DNA from: Oscheius tipulae
Taxonomy: Eukaryota > Nematoda > Chromadorea > Rhabditida > Rhabditidae
Assembly (NCBI GenBank): GCA_037178975.1
Contig: JASJZH010000002.1
Span: forward strand, 2,728,001 to 2,792,000
Length of the DNA stretch: 64,000 nucleotides
Reading direction: 5' to 3'
The position numbers were made by a program, and so were the translations under genes. A model generated the notes under the pieces. It was not told where the DNA came from, made no database searches, and saw only the letters and a list, made by a program, of their open reading frames with translations. Shown in pieces: positions 1-10,555 of the stretch. Numbering within the stretch: the stretch's first letter is position 1; each line of letters starts with the position of its first letter.

Positions 1-164
1 AACCAAAAAATGGAACAAAAACAGCAAGCAACTGTTCATTTACGAAAGCACCAATTTGAACTCCGTGCGCTCTGTAAACAGCGTGCAGTTGCTTGCCTTC
101 TAGCCAGTTTCACCATGTTTTCCGGTGAACACAGATTCTGAGACCAAAAAATCTTTATTATGAG

Positions 165-928
165 CTATTTCACGTAGGCACGAGCTTGGAAGACGATACA
201 GAGCGCCTGTCCGATCTGGTTGTTGTTCAGAATGTACTCGAGCTCGTAGGGAGCATCGTTTGTCAGGAGATTGATGATTTTCTGGTAGGGAGAAAAGTCC
301 ATAATGAAGGTCAGCTGCTCTGAAAGGGATTGATTGATGCGATTTGGGAGGTTAGGCTCACGTCTGCCAGTGTGGATGGGGCAGGTGACTCCATTTGTAC
401 AGGCGTCTGGAAGTGGAATTGGTTACTGTACTCCCCAGTCTGTCTCTCTTTTTCCAATTATGTCTGTCTAATTGACCTGCCATTTTGTCAATGTATCACA
501 AGAGCTCTCAAGTCAAACTCACCCAAGTTATTGAGCATGTTGAAAGTAGGAACTGTGGTCCATCCACAGTTGTTCGTGTTCCACTCCCAGACGTAAATTG
601 TCTAGAATGAATCTGTATATATGACTCTCTTCCAAACCCACATTGTTCAATTTATCATAAGTGTGAGTAGGATTGTTGGCCTGGGTAACAATTTGGAGAG
701 GCCTGCCCAAATGGATTGGGTACTCATACTGGTTGTTCATGTCCTGAGGTACAGCGGAACTTATCTGGATGTCACCGCCACATTGCCACCAGTTGTATCT
801 GGAAGGGACATTGCATATTGTTACTGCCACTGCCTCCTCACTCACTTGGTATCGGTACCATTGGGCCATTTGTCACAAGCCAGGGCTCCGGCGAGAACAC
901 AAGCAACAACAAGAAGACGAGATAGCAT
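165..928 (-). CDS. secreted ML-domain (MD-2/NPC2-like) lipid-binding protein
   Basis: Five exons (928-846, 798-642, 601-523, 406-362, 319-165) join in frame to 172 aa. It opens with a cleavable signal peptide (MLSRLLVVACVLAGALA, then a Cys). The mature part carries YNWWQCGGDIQISSA, PIHLGRPLQIVT, VWEWNTNNCGW, CTNGVTCPIHTG and DAPYELEYIL, with a last Cys near the C-terminus; Cys spacing and the CPI-x-x-G motif are those of ML domains, small secreted folds that bind single lipids or sterols. Nematodes have many secreted members, mostly of unknown ligand. Length suits a one-domain secreted protein. An AATAAA on the minus strand (159-154) lies just after the stop. The start is the first Met before the signal peptide. 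The fold call is an inference from motifs; the exon model is firm. Confidence 0.75.
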
Positions 929-1344
929 GGCTGGAAACTGAGAACGGAACGAACTGACAGACCCTTTAAGCAGAGGACATCTTATCGGAAGCCGGAGAGG
1001 ACGTACCGAAGCAGAAACCCTGCTGATAAAGGACATTGTTACGTAAACGACTTCTCCTTCGACCCGGAGCAAACTGGCGATAAAAAGTTGGACACGAATT
1101 GGGTGTGACTGTCAAGGATGCAACTAAGATGGAGCTGAAGAGGTTTCAAGAGAGCAAAACATAGTATGTAATTCCAGGAATCCTTTTGTCAGTTATTCTC
1201 CGTCTTCATTCCCGCTGATCCTGTTCAGCGACTTAGAATCTATCTTCGCAGATCCTCCTGCCATCGGAAACTATCAGAACATGAGAAACTGAGACCGAGA
1301 CAAATTTACAAATACAAACGATTCACACACGGACTCAAAGCCGC
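929..1344. other. no gene seen (promoter side of the ML-protein gene)
   Basis: About 415 bp between the start codon of the ML-domain gene and the 5S rRNA gene. Only short chance reading frames are present; it probably holds the promoter of the minus-strand gene. Confidence 0.5.
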
Positions 1345-1463
1345 GCTTACGGCCACACCACACTGAAAGTACGCCATCCCGTCCGATCTGGCAAGTCAAG
1401 CAGTGTTGGGCCCGGTTAGTACTTGGATCGGAGACGGCTTGGGAATCCCGGGTGTCGTAAGCT
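1345..1463 (+). rRNA. 5S ribosomal RNA gene
   Basis: 119 nt whose ends GCTTACGGC and GTCGTAAGCT pair to form helix I. The internal control region AAGTCAAGCAG...TTGGGC and the 3' half GTTAGTACTTGGATCGGAGA are clear. The GGATCGGAGACGGCTTGGGAA form is the nematode version of 5S. The T-run expected of a Pol III terminator is not immediately 3'; the nearest is TACTTTTT around 1475-1480. It is a single copy here, not in a tandem array, and I see no SL RNA gene next to it although the two are linked in many nematodes. It could be a functional dispersed copy or a recent pseudogene; the intact helix I and promoter boxes favour function. Confidence 0.9.
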
Positions 1464-2337
1464 ATTTATTGCTTACTTTTTCGACTTGCCAAGGCCTATC
1501 CATTTCATTTTCGTCCTGTCAGAACTGATCTGAGATTATTTCTACTTGTCAGCACTGACTCCCTTCAGTTTCTTTGTCAGTTGTTGTCTGTGCTGCTGTC
1601 TTCTTCGCTTTTTGGGAGAGAAAGTAGCCTACCAGAAGGAAGACGACGATGGTGGATTCTTAGGTCTGGACTCTTCTCAATGGAACACTAACTGACTTAC
1701 AATGGTTCTCGATGGGAGATAACCCCTATCCTTCTCAACAGAGTCAGGTTCAATGGAGCTACTGTGGCTATAACCGTTGTAATGAAACTACGATAGCTTC
1801 GACGTTTACCAATGGACTAGTCAAAACGAGGAAGTGGGGCCATAGGCAGTCGAAACGATATTCTTCCGGGCGAGACTCATCGTACTATGGCCATTCTTCA
1901 CCGCCTTCTACTCGACTACAGCGACATTAAAGATACCATCGTCATCTGGCTGTTCTCCACGATTGTATGCAGCCTCTATGGACAGTCAAGAAGAATCTAC
2001 GGAACGCGTCAGTAGTTCAAGTGGGTCTATTTTAATCATCTTATCTACCATGGTTGGGTAATCACTGATGTTACGTCTAACCTTTTCACAGGGACTATTG
2101 TAATTCTAATGACTATCGATGGACTGATCACGTTAGGCTGTTTCTCTATTTTTTGACGATTTCGCAGTAATTCTACACAGGGGTATGAGCTAGAGGTATG
2201 GTAGAATCGAAACTGGCTCGCTAGAGATATTTCTTTTCAAATGTAGCGCAAACTTTTTCCTGTGCTTTTCTGTGGTAGGTATTTTTGGACTCCTATAGCT
2301 TCCAAGGTACGCTTTGCCGATTCTTTGTTTTTCACAA
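1464..2337. other. no gene seen
   Basis: About 870 bp downstream of the 5S gene. Open frames are under 75 codons with no consistent splice-and-frame extension. No recognisable repeat or RNA gene. Confidence 0.45.
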
Positions 2338-2763
2338 TCAATTGACACCTCTGATCTTTTCCTCGACTGTCTGTATCACTGGATGTGCTGCCAGTTCCAT
2401 ATGTCCTCCGAGACAGAGCCAGTGATGTTTTCCCGCCTCGTCGACCCATGTACAGCCTTCTCGAGTCAATTGGGCCTTTAGATCCAAGCCAATGACTATA
2501 TTTCTCCCTTCCGGAACTTCAATAGACTGACTTTTCTCTAAAAACTACTTTAAGCTGGCATTTATAGGACTTTACCTCCAATTTTCATTGTAACTGTTGT
2601 CTTTTCTTCGGGTACTGTACGTATATCCAGATCCAGATATCTTCCAGAGGGAGTGGTGACTGCTTTCGCTTGATCTGAAGAGCATATTAATACAAAAATC
2701 TGACCAACCTTGATTTAAAAATACAGTAATTTTATGTCGAGAGCCGTTAGCCACACGAACCAT
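2338..2763 (-). CDS. small protein of unknown function
   Basis: Exons 2763-2709, 2674-2576 and 2537-2338 join in frame (354 nt, 117 aa) across 34- and 38-nt introns with proper GT/AG ends. It starts MVRVANGSRHKITVFLNQ and ends EEKIRGVN, with PSGRYLDLDIRTVPEEK and REGCTWVDEAGKHHW between. No signal peptide or membrane segment; it looks like a compact soluble beta-rich domain. A CAG acceptor (ends 12 nt before the ATG) could be a trans-splice site. I do not recognise the family. The introns are at the short end for nematodes, so the model is moderately sure; three exons staying open over a total divisible by three is the main support. Confidence 0.5.
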
Positions 2764-3442
2764 GTCTGAATTCGCTGTTTTTGGAAAAGAGAAAAGGAGG
2801 AAAAGAACAAAAAAAAAGTCGACGTCTTTTTGCGCAGAGATAAGGGCGTTGAACCGTTATTTTCCTTAGTGCTATTTACCTCCGACTATTTGCCTCTCTG
2901 CTACTCTTGACAATAACAAATAACTGGTACTAGTTCGGCAGGCGGCTCTCTTCGTTTGAATTTTTGGTGCGCTTTAACGAATTGACCCTGATCCTTCTCG
3001 GGTTGTCTTTATAATTATCCAGTTTTCCATTTTGAAGAGCCTCACTTACTAGCTAACTGAAAGGACGGCAAAGCTGGTGTAGACAGCTGGTACCGTCTAG
3101 AAAAAGCTGTAATCACGGGAATGTTATAACTACGCAAATGTTCGAACCTAAAGCCTGAAAAGAGAGCTGACTAACAAACAACCTGCCCTTGAAAACAGAA
3201 ACTTTAGTATCAGGTACCTCTGCAATTAGACTCCAAGGGGTAGCTCTCAAATATCATCTTCCCGTCCCTCGTCAGTCAAAAAACACTAGAATGATAACGA
3301 ATTCATAAGAGTCAGAGAGAGAGAGAGCGATAACAACCGGAAATGTATAATAAAATATAGTGTGCTGGGTGGGATTGTGGTAACACGTGTAAGGAGATAC
3401 AGAGAGAGAGAGAGAGAGAATAAGTGGGGAGGGAAGATTTTT
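2764..3442. other. no gene; (GA)n microsatellite near 3400
   Basis: Sequence beyond the 3' end of TCERG1. It contains a GA microsatellite at about 3400-3420 and a shorter GA tract near 3315. No coding frame I trust. Confidence 0.5.
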
Positions 3443-6400
3443 TTAGCGACGAGACTCGCGTTCCTGCTGGGTCGGCGGCGGCGGAGTTCCCTTACGATGG
3501 AGCTCGTCAATATAGTCCTCGAGAATACGGTCCCTTTCAGAAGCGTGATGCTCCGACATGCGCTTCCATCGCATATCGTTCTGGAAAAGGAGATGATTAG
3601 ATCTTGGAAACGGTTTTGTGAAAATTGCAACAGATTTTGACTTTTCGAAGCATTTCTGAACGGTCGTTCGGTCCATAACAAGAATGACGAGTAGGCTATA
3701 GCAAGTACCAACTAAAAATTCGTATAAGCCTTTCATAGACGCTTATTTTGGTTAAAGCAAGCCTAAGGCGCTACCCAATTTAGATTCGGCGAGCAAACCA
3801 GAAATGCGCGCGGATGCAGTAACTGACTCCTATACTAAAGTTAACTTCTGAACAAGAATTTCGCGATAATTTTCCAACAGTCAGTTTCGAGCTAAAATCA
3901 CTACAAAAATAGCTCACCTCCAATATGGCAAGAATGTCCTTGAGATGCTGCTCATTCTCGTCCATCATCTGCTTGCTCTTGTAGGTAATGATTCTCGTCT
4001 CCTTGAGCATATCCTTGAATTCGGCGACCATCTGATCGTAGCGTTCGTCCTGCCAGTCACGGAAGTCGCGCTCCACTTTTCTCTCGCTATTGCTGGCCAC
4101 TTTGGCGAAGGTCTCCTCCTCATCGACAATAATCTTCTTGGCATCCTTCCAGCGCATATGGATCGTGAGTTTTGGGTGCTCGTCGAGAACTTCGTAGAAT
4201 TTCGCGCGACGCTTCTTCTCCAGGGCCCTGAACATAATTACTTTTTGGTTTAAAAACACTCAAAACAGACTTGATATGCTCGCTGAAGATCTTCTCCTTC
4301 TGTTCCTTGTCCAGCAGGTCGCACTGATTGTAACGTTCGTCCTTGCGGAGAGCACGACGGGCCTCGTGCCACGACATGTCGGCCTGCTTGACGAGATCGG
4401 CCAACAGGGCTCGGAAACGCTCGTTGTGCTCCGCCACTCGGTGACGTTCACTCTCGCGATCGCGCTCCTTCATCCGGTCCCCGAGTTCGGCCTCGACCTC
4501 CTTCTGACGGTTGGCAATGGCCTCCTCCGTGGCGAGACGTTTCTGGCGGGCTTCTTCCTCCTCGATGTCCTGGAAAACACGTTTTTCCTCGACGGTAATA
4601 GAGAACGGAAGGGCGACTTTGAACTCGAAAAGATTGTGAAAGCTGTTCCAATGGGCAACTTATACGGAAAGTCAAATAGCAAGAAAATGTCCTTCGGACC
4701 AAATATCAAATATCGAAAATAGAAAAACTCACGGAAAGAGTCTCGTCCCCGAGCTTGCTGACGAAATCTTTGAAAAGTTCTTCCCTTGTGCTGCTACTCT
4801 CCAGTCCCTTGTAGCGTTCCTCGTCCTCCAGCGTCTTCTTGACCTCCTTCCACTTGCTCTTTCTGGTTAGACTCGTCTGTTCCTGGAGCAGACTGATGAA
4901 ATCCTTCTTGGCCTGCTCCTTTCGGGCCTTCTTTTCCTCCCGTTCCTTCTTGTGCAGCGCGCCGACGTAATCGTTGAAGATATCCTCTTTGTCGCGCATC
5001 TTATCGACAGCCTTGAAACGGTCGTCTTTGCCGAATTTCGAGGCGAAGGAGGAGAATGAAGACCTAAATTTGGAAGCTATTTTGACTAAAAATGATAAGA
5101 CTCACTTTCCATGAAGATCGGCCTCCTTCAGGAGCTCGTTGAACTTTTCTTTGGCCTCCTTCGCTCGTTTCTTCTTCTCGGCTCGCTCAGTCTCGGCCTT
5201 CTCGCGACAGTAGGCTTCGAAGCACTAAAAAAAACATTTCTAACATGATATCAGCGTTTTTGCGCATGATCTAACCCTGTACTTGTCGGAAACGATTAGG
5301 AAGCTTTTCACACATGGCGCAATTAATTTCGATTCCCTCGCCTGACAAATGTTTTTGCTATTCAAAAACTGCTAGAAGACGTCTTCAAAACGGATTTTCC
5401 TGTTTTTTTGGTATGGTACAAACGGATGATTTTTTCTACGCCTGATTTCTTATTTCAGCGACAAATTTAACAGGGTATCTGGAACTTGGCTCTCTATTTT
5501 AAGGGTCTCGTTATGGAAATAGGGCCTTATTCTCTCCCTAAAAGTTAAGCAAAACTCACAGCTCGTCGCTCCGTGGCGCTCAAGAGTAGATATCTCGGAT
5601 CGAAGACAATCTTGCTTAGCTCCTTTTCGAAGGTGCTATTCGTGGCGACATCCTTCTCCGTGAGCATCTCCTTGAACTCCTTCAGTCTCTCCTCAAGCGG
5701 CTTTTTCTCCCTCTCCTTTTGAGCCTGCAGTTCGGCTTGAATGGCTGGGTCGATGGGCTTTGCGCTCGGCTGCTGCGTCCTACTCTGCTTCTCCTTTTTC
5801 TGTTGGGCCAAGAGAGCTTCCTTCTTGCGCTCGGCGCGACTTTTCTTCTTAGGTGGGCCATCTTCTTCTGAGGATTCCGTGTCCGAACCACCTTTTTCTT
5901 CGTCTGAACGTGATTTTTTTTTCCAAAACATTAAAAAATCTCTTACCTTTCTTTTCTGGGACCTCGGAAACCAGCTTGTCCACATCGGCGCGTCCATAGA
6001 GCTCCGGCGGTCGTTCCCAGACCGAGGTCTTGCTGCTCGGATTGTAGAAAAAGACTTTGCTGTCGCCGGTCCACACGACGCACCAGGGGGTTCCGCCAAT
6101 CGGCGTGCTACTGACAGGACGAGCTGGATCCTTGCTCTTCGGAGCTTCCTGCGTCATTTGGGGCATCGGGGAAGCCTGGGCTCCGCCACCTCCTACGGCT
6201 CCAGGAGGCTCGAATTGGGCACGCCTTTGCTGAAAGAAGAGAGTATCGTTTGCCATAGTTTGGATGGAAACAAACCTGTTCAATGTAGGCCTGAAGAGCA
6301 GCCTGAGCCTTGGCCTGTGCGGCCACAATGGCCGGGTCGGACGGACGCATTTCTCGCTCTCTGGCATCGTCTGAAAATAACTTTATGACAATCTTCATGC

Positions 6401-7632
6401 TAAATTAACCTTTCTCAATCAGAGCACTGGGCTTGTTCCAGGTGTTCTCCTGGGTGATGCTGTTGTAGTAGTATTTTCTGCCATCGGGGGCCGTGAATTC
6501 ACTCCATGCCTCGTCGACCTCGGAGCGTTCCTGATGTTGCTGCGGGGGGAAGCCTCCTCCATTGAACGAGGCTAAAATACAGACATTAGTTTATAAATTT
6601 CACCCTCAAAAAGGGCACGAGGGTGAAGGAAAGACCCCAAATTTTTAAGAGACAGCCCCCCTAAGTGAGTGGAACATTACATGGCAGTCAGAGAGACAGA
6701 GAGGGAGATGGCAGAGCCCAGAGTGCTTCCTTTTCGTCGACTCATCGTATCCTGCTTCCGTCCGCGGTGTGTGTGCTTAGAATAAACGGTCATTTTAGAC
6801 ACCTACTAGCATTTTAAAATTGTCAGGAAATTCGTGGCGAGACCAGCAGTAGAAACAGAACAAGCTGAAAGGTATTAGACCCCTCTTCTACCTCCAAAAC
6901 ACGAAAAAGCAAGCTAACCTTCTTGATGACGTTCCTCGGCGTCGCAGCGTTGAATGAGCTCACCCAGCTCGCCCTGATTTATCACCTTTGCCATTGGCGG
7001 TCGCTCCCAGCTCGTCTCGCGCGTCACAGCGTGGTAGAAGTACGTCTTGCCGCTTCCGTCGTCCGTCTCGACCCACAGAGTCTCGCCTTCCAGGCAGCCG
7101 GCTAGCTGAAAAAGATTTTGATCGGGAAGAGGGTGGTAACCAACCCTTCGCAGTCGCTGTTCCTTGTCTTCCGGGCCCTGAGGACCGCCTTGGGGGAACC
7201 TGTCACCTTGTGGTCCCGGATAGAAGCCGGGTCCTCCTCCGTGATATTGTCCCCTGGCCGGCGGATACCCCCCTCCTCGTCCCGGAGGCATTCCACGACC
7301 CCGAAAACCGCCTCGAAAACTGAAAATTTTAATCTTTTGAGCACAGAAAAGGCTCCTACCCTCCATGTGGCGGATATCCTCTCGGGGGTCCGGAATATTG
7401 GTCGACTTGGTCGCCGTCATAGCCGATTTCTCTGTAGTTGTCATCGTCGTAACCACCGCCGCCGTTGAAATCCTCAGCACCGTCTGAATTTTGCTATTTT
7501 GGCTGGAAATTCAGAATTTTTACCATCATCAGGCATGGGATTGCCGCGAAAGTCGAGACGAGGCTTGTTGATGTCGCCAGCTGGACCACCACCTTCGCCC
7601 GGTGGCATATTTTGGCTGTCCTCGTAGTCCAT
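3443..7632 (-). CDS. TCERG1: transcription elongation/splicing factor TCERG1 (CA150; worm tcer-1)
   Basis: Thirteen exons give 892 aa: 7632-7524, 7483-7360, 7319-7141, 7101-6919, 6571-6410, 6370-6276, 6229-5947, 5903-5560, 5224-5106, 5063-4733, 4569-4258, 4217-3918, 3580-3443. After an RGG/Gly-Pro-rich N-terminus come three WW domains (about 140-180 with [18 protein letters not shown]; about 212-245; about 325-365 with [16 protein letters not shown]), a charged linker, then a run of FF domains to the end ([44 protein letters not shown] tail ending [15 protein letters not shown], matching the conserved PPPPP tail). TCERG1 couples the phosphorylated Pol II CTD to splicing in the nucleus. It is shorter than the roughly 1100-aa vertebrate protein. 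The exon 11/12 junction is the least certain: the donor giving ...SVLS before KKRRAKF was chosen by frame and alignment. Introns of about 335-345 nt are unusually long for this locus. Confidence 0.93.
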
Positions 7633-8582
7633 GCTAAAAAAAAGGTTTATGAGCTTAAAACTATAATAAAACGAGATCGAAATGACAGAATAATTGATAG
7701 GGAATGTCCAATTTCGAAAATCACAGTTTCACAATATGTTCGAGAATTTCTGAAGCTTTCTCTAGTTTCAACCCTCCTTCGGCTATTTTTTTAGCTGTCA
7801 TATCATAAAAATTACAAAAAAACGATGCATACAAGCCGATTAAATTAGAAAAATCGATACTGTTAGCCTTACTTTGGCCTACAAAGCTTTTAGCTTCGAT
7901 ATAGGACTGATAACAGCGAAACTAGCCTGTAAATGGGGTAATTCGCATGTATTTTACCAAAAGACGTTGGTTTACAAAACGAAACAAATGAAAACAAGAA
8001 ACCTGTGAGAGAACGGTCAGAAAGGAACGTCGGATTATCGGTGTTGGCCAGGCAAAGACCCCCAACAAAGCTGTGTGCCGGGTCCTAGCGCGAAGGGTCA
8101 TTACGACTTGATTGCTTTGAATTTTGAAACAGAAACCAGGATTGTTTCTTTTTCGTAAAAATAGAAGATAGAGAATCTTACGACCTCAACGGCATTGAAA
8201 GCAGGAGAGGATAGTTTTGGAAAACGCAGTGCATAATTCTGCGGCTTGCACCTTTTGCACAGTTTTAGAGGAAAAACTGGAGCAAAACTGAAGAGAAAAG
8301 TAAGCAAGAGAAGCTCTTAAAAATATGAATGTTGCGCATTACGTGACTCTTTAGACCTGACGTACTTTTACGTACGCAAATTTGTGCGTGAATCCAAAAA
8401 GGAGGCTTCCAGTTTTTCTTCAAACTGCAATGTTCCCCAGTTCTCTATCGCAATTTTCATCCAAAAAATGTCGAGGAACCTATAAAAAGGAACCGCACTA
8501 GCTCGAACCCAATAGCTAACTTCTACTGCTCTTCACTTGTTCTTTTCTAGCTCAAATAACGTGTTTTTCAGCTCCAAGCTCA
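7633..8582. other. shared upstream region of divergent TCERG1 and ALG8
   Basis: 950 bp between two divergent start codons. A TATA-like box lies on the ALG8 side; an acceptor (TTTTTTTTAG) ends one base before the TCERG1 ATG, consistent with trans-splicing. No gene seen. Confidence 0.5.
8481..8487 (+). promoter_or_regulatory. TATA-like box upstream of ALG8/ENDOV
   Basis: TATAAAAAGG about 100 bp before the ALG8 ATG in otherwise mixed sequence. Position fits a core promoter, but the transcription start cannot be read from sequence. Confidence 0.35.
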
Positions 8583-10544
8583 ATGGAAACTTATCAATGG
8601 GTCCTGACGACGGTCAGCGTCGTTCTAGCAGTCAAACTGCTTTTAATTCCCAGTTATACGTCGACAGATTTTGAGGTTAGTCGCCTCCAAACACCTTTAG
8701 TCACAAATATTCTAGGTCCACCGAAACTGGATGGCCATAACCTCAAATCTGAAGCTCAGCCAATGGTATTACGATGTCACTTCCGAATGGACACTCGACT
8801 ATCCACCTTTCTTTGCCTATTTCGAGCTGATTCTGTCCAAAATCGCCGATAAAATCGGCCTTGGGGATATTCTGACGTTGCAGAAGGAGCCCCTGATGAA
8901 CGAGCGAGTCCTCTACTTCCAGCGCATCAGTGTCATCGTCTGTGACATGTTTTACGTAATTTTTTCTAAAAAAAATCATCTAAAAAGTTGATTCAGATGG
9001 GAGCAGCCGCTTTTCTCTGTTTCAAAAGCTCCAAAATCTGGTTCAGTCAGCCGAGACGGGTCGTTCCAAGGGCGCAGTAAGTAATTCTTCCTCTTTTTTT
9101 TTCTTTGAAAAATGACTGTAGGTTGGCCCTTTTCGTGCTGCTAACCACAAACGCTGGTCTGATTCTCGTCGACAACGTCCATTTCCAGTACAATGGCCTT
9201 CTGACTGCGCTGCTCCTCCTCTCCCTCTTCTTTGTCGAAAATGGCTCATTGCTAAAGGTTTTTTGCAGCTATTTTCGCCTAAAAAGAACTAAAAATTGAA
9301 GGCAGCCTTGGTCTACAGCACCCTGCTCAACTTCAAGCACATCTACGTCTACTACGCACCGGCCTTTGTCATCTTCTACCTCCACCAGTACTTTGACGAT
9401 TTCCGCAACATCGCTGGCTTTCTTTCCAAAGGACTCTTCCTATTTTTCGCCCTCCTCACGCCAATTATCGTCTCTTTCGGACCCTTTCTAGCTGCTGGAG
9501 GTATCGAAGGCGCTCAACAGATTCTCAGCCGATTATTCCCCGTCTCCAGAGGACTGACACACGCCTACTGGGCTCCAAACTTTTGGGCTTTCTACAATTT
9601 CGCAGATATGGTTCTGAACCGAGTGGCCATGATCATTTTAAAGCAGAAGACAAAGCTGGCGTCTGGATATAGTTCAGGGCTGGTGCAGGTAACTATTTAC
9701 TCAGCTCTTCGAAGCAAAAAAGTGAATTCAGGAGCACTCACACGCTCTGCTACCTTCAATTACCACGCTGATCTCTCTGGCCTGCGTCGTCAGCAGTCTC
9801 GCGCCACTTTGTCTGCTTTTCCTCAAGGTACTTCTATTCATTTCTAACCGAAAAAGGGTAACTCTCAGAAGAAGCGCCAGCCCTTCAGTCTCTACTTGAC
9901 CCTGTCAGCGCTCTCCTTCTTCTATTTCGGCTACCACGTCCACGAGAAAGCTCTCCTCTTAGTCTCGATTCCTCTGACTGTTCTCAGCTTCCACGTAGGT
10001 TTTTTTTGATGCCAGGATCCTAAAAAAAACTTTAGAATCCAGTCTTCGTCCCAGTCTCGGTGCTCTTCTCCACCATCACCTCCTTCTCGCTCTTCCCGCT
10101 CCTTTTCACCCTGTTCGAGGTCCCGATCAAGTACGGTCTGGCGGTTACCTACTTCTTCTTGATGGTTTTCTGTTATAGGTACGTCCTTTTTTTATTTTTA
10201 CCACAAAATCAGGTATACCTTTAAAACAAGAATCTCCTTCATCCTGCCGACAAGGACGATCCTGTTCGGAACTGGCCTGATACTCGTAGAAGTCTATGCT
10301 ACCTTCATTCACAAGGTTTTCGCCCTTTTTCAATTAAAAATGTAATATTTTTAAGGCAATTTTTGCCGAAAAACTGGCCTTCTTTCCCCTGATGCTCATC
10401 TCGGTCTACAATACCATTGGAGTCACGGGCTGCTACATCTGGATTGTGAAATTGGCTCTCGAGGACGAGTATCTCCTTGTCTTGAAGAAGAAAAAGTGCG
10501 AATTGACAGAGGCGGGTCAACTTCTTCGATTTTTAACAAAATAA
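8583..10544 (+). CDS. ALG8: ALG8 dolichyl-P-Glc:Glc1Man9GlcNAc2-PP-dolichol alpha-1,3-glucosyltransferase
   Basis: Ten exons (8583-8675, 8716-8955, 8997-9076, 9122-9257, 9302-9688, 9732-9827, 9869-9994, 10036-10178, 10213-10315, 10356-10544) give 530 aa, the usual ALG8 size. Motifs of the ALG6/ALG8 family are intact: [12 protein letters not shown] then [20 protein letters not shown] near the N-terminus, [44 protein letters not shown] and [16 protein letters not shown]. It is a multi-pass ER membrane enzyme adding the second glucose to the lipid-linked N-glycan precursor. Exon 5 begins after a weak acceptor (TTGAAG), chosen because frame and family alignment demand it. The C-terminal tail is Lys-rich ([10 protein letters not shown]). 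The stop TAA lies only 8 bp before the acceptor used by the next gene, so the two are very probably co-transcribed. Confidence 0.95.
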
Positions 10545-10555
10545 TTTTCTAGGAA

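Noticed and set aside
1100-2300. SL RNA gene next to the 5S rRNA
   Set aside because: No SL1-like 22-mer followed by a donor and Sm site could be found on either strand.
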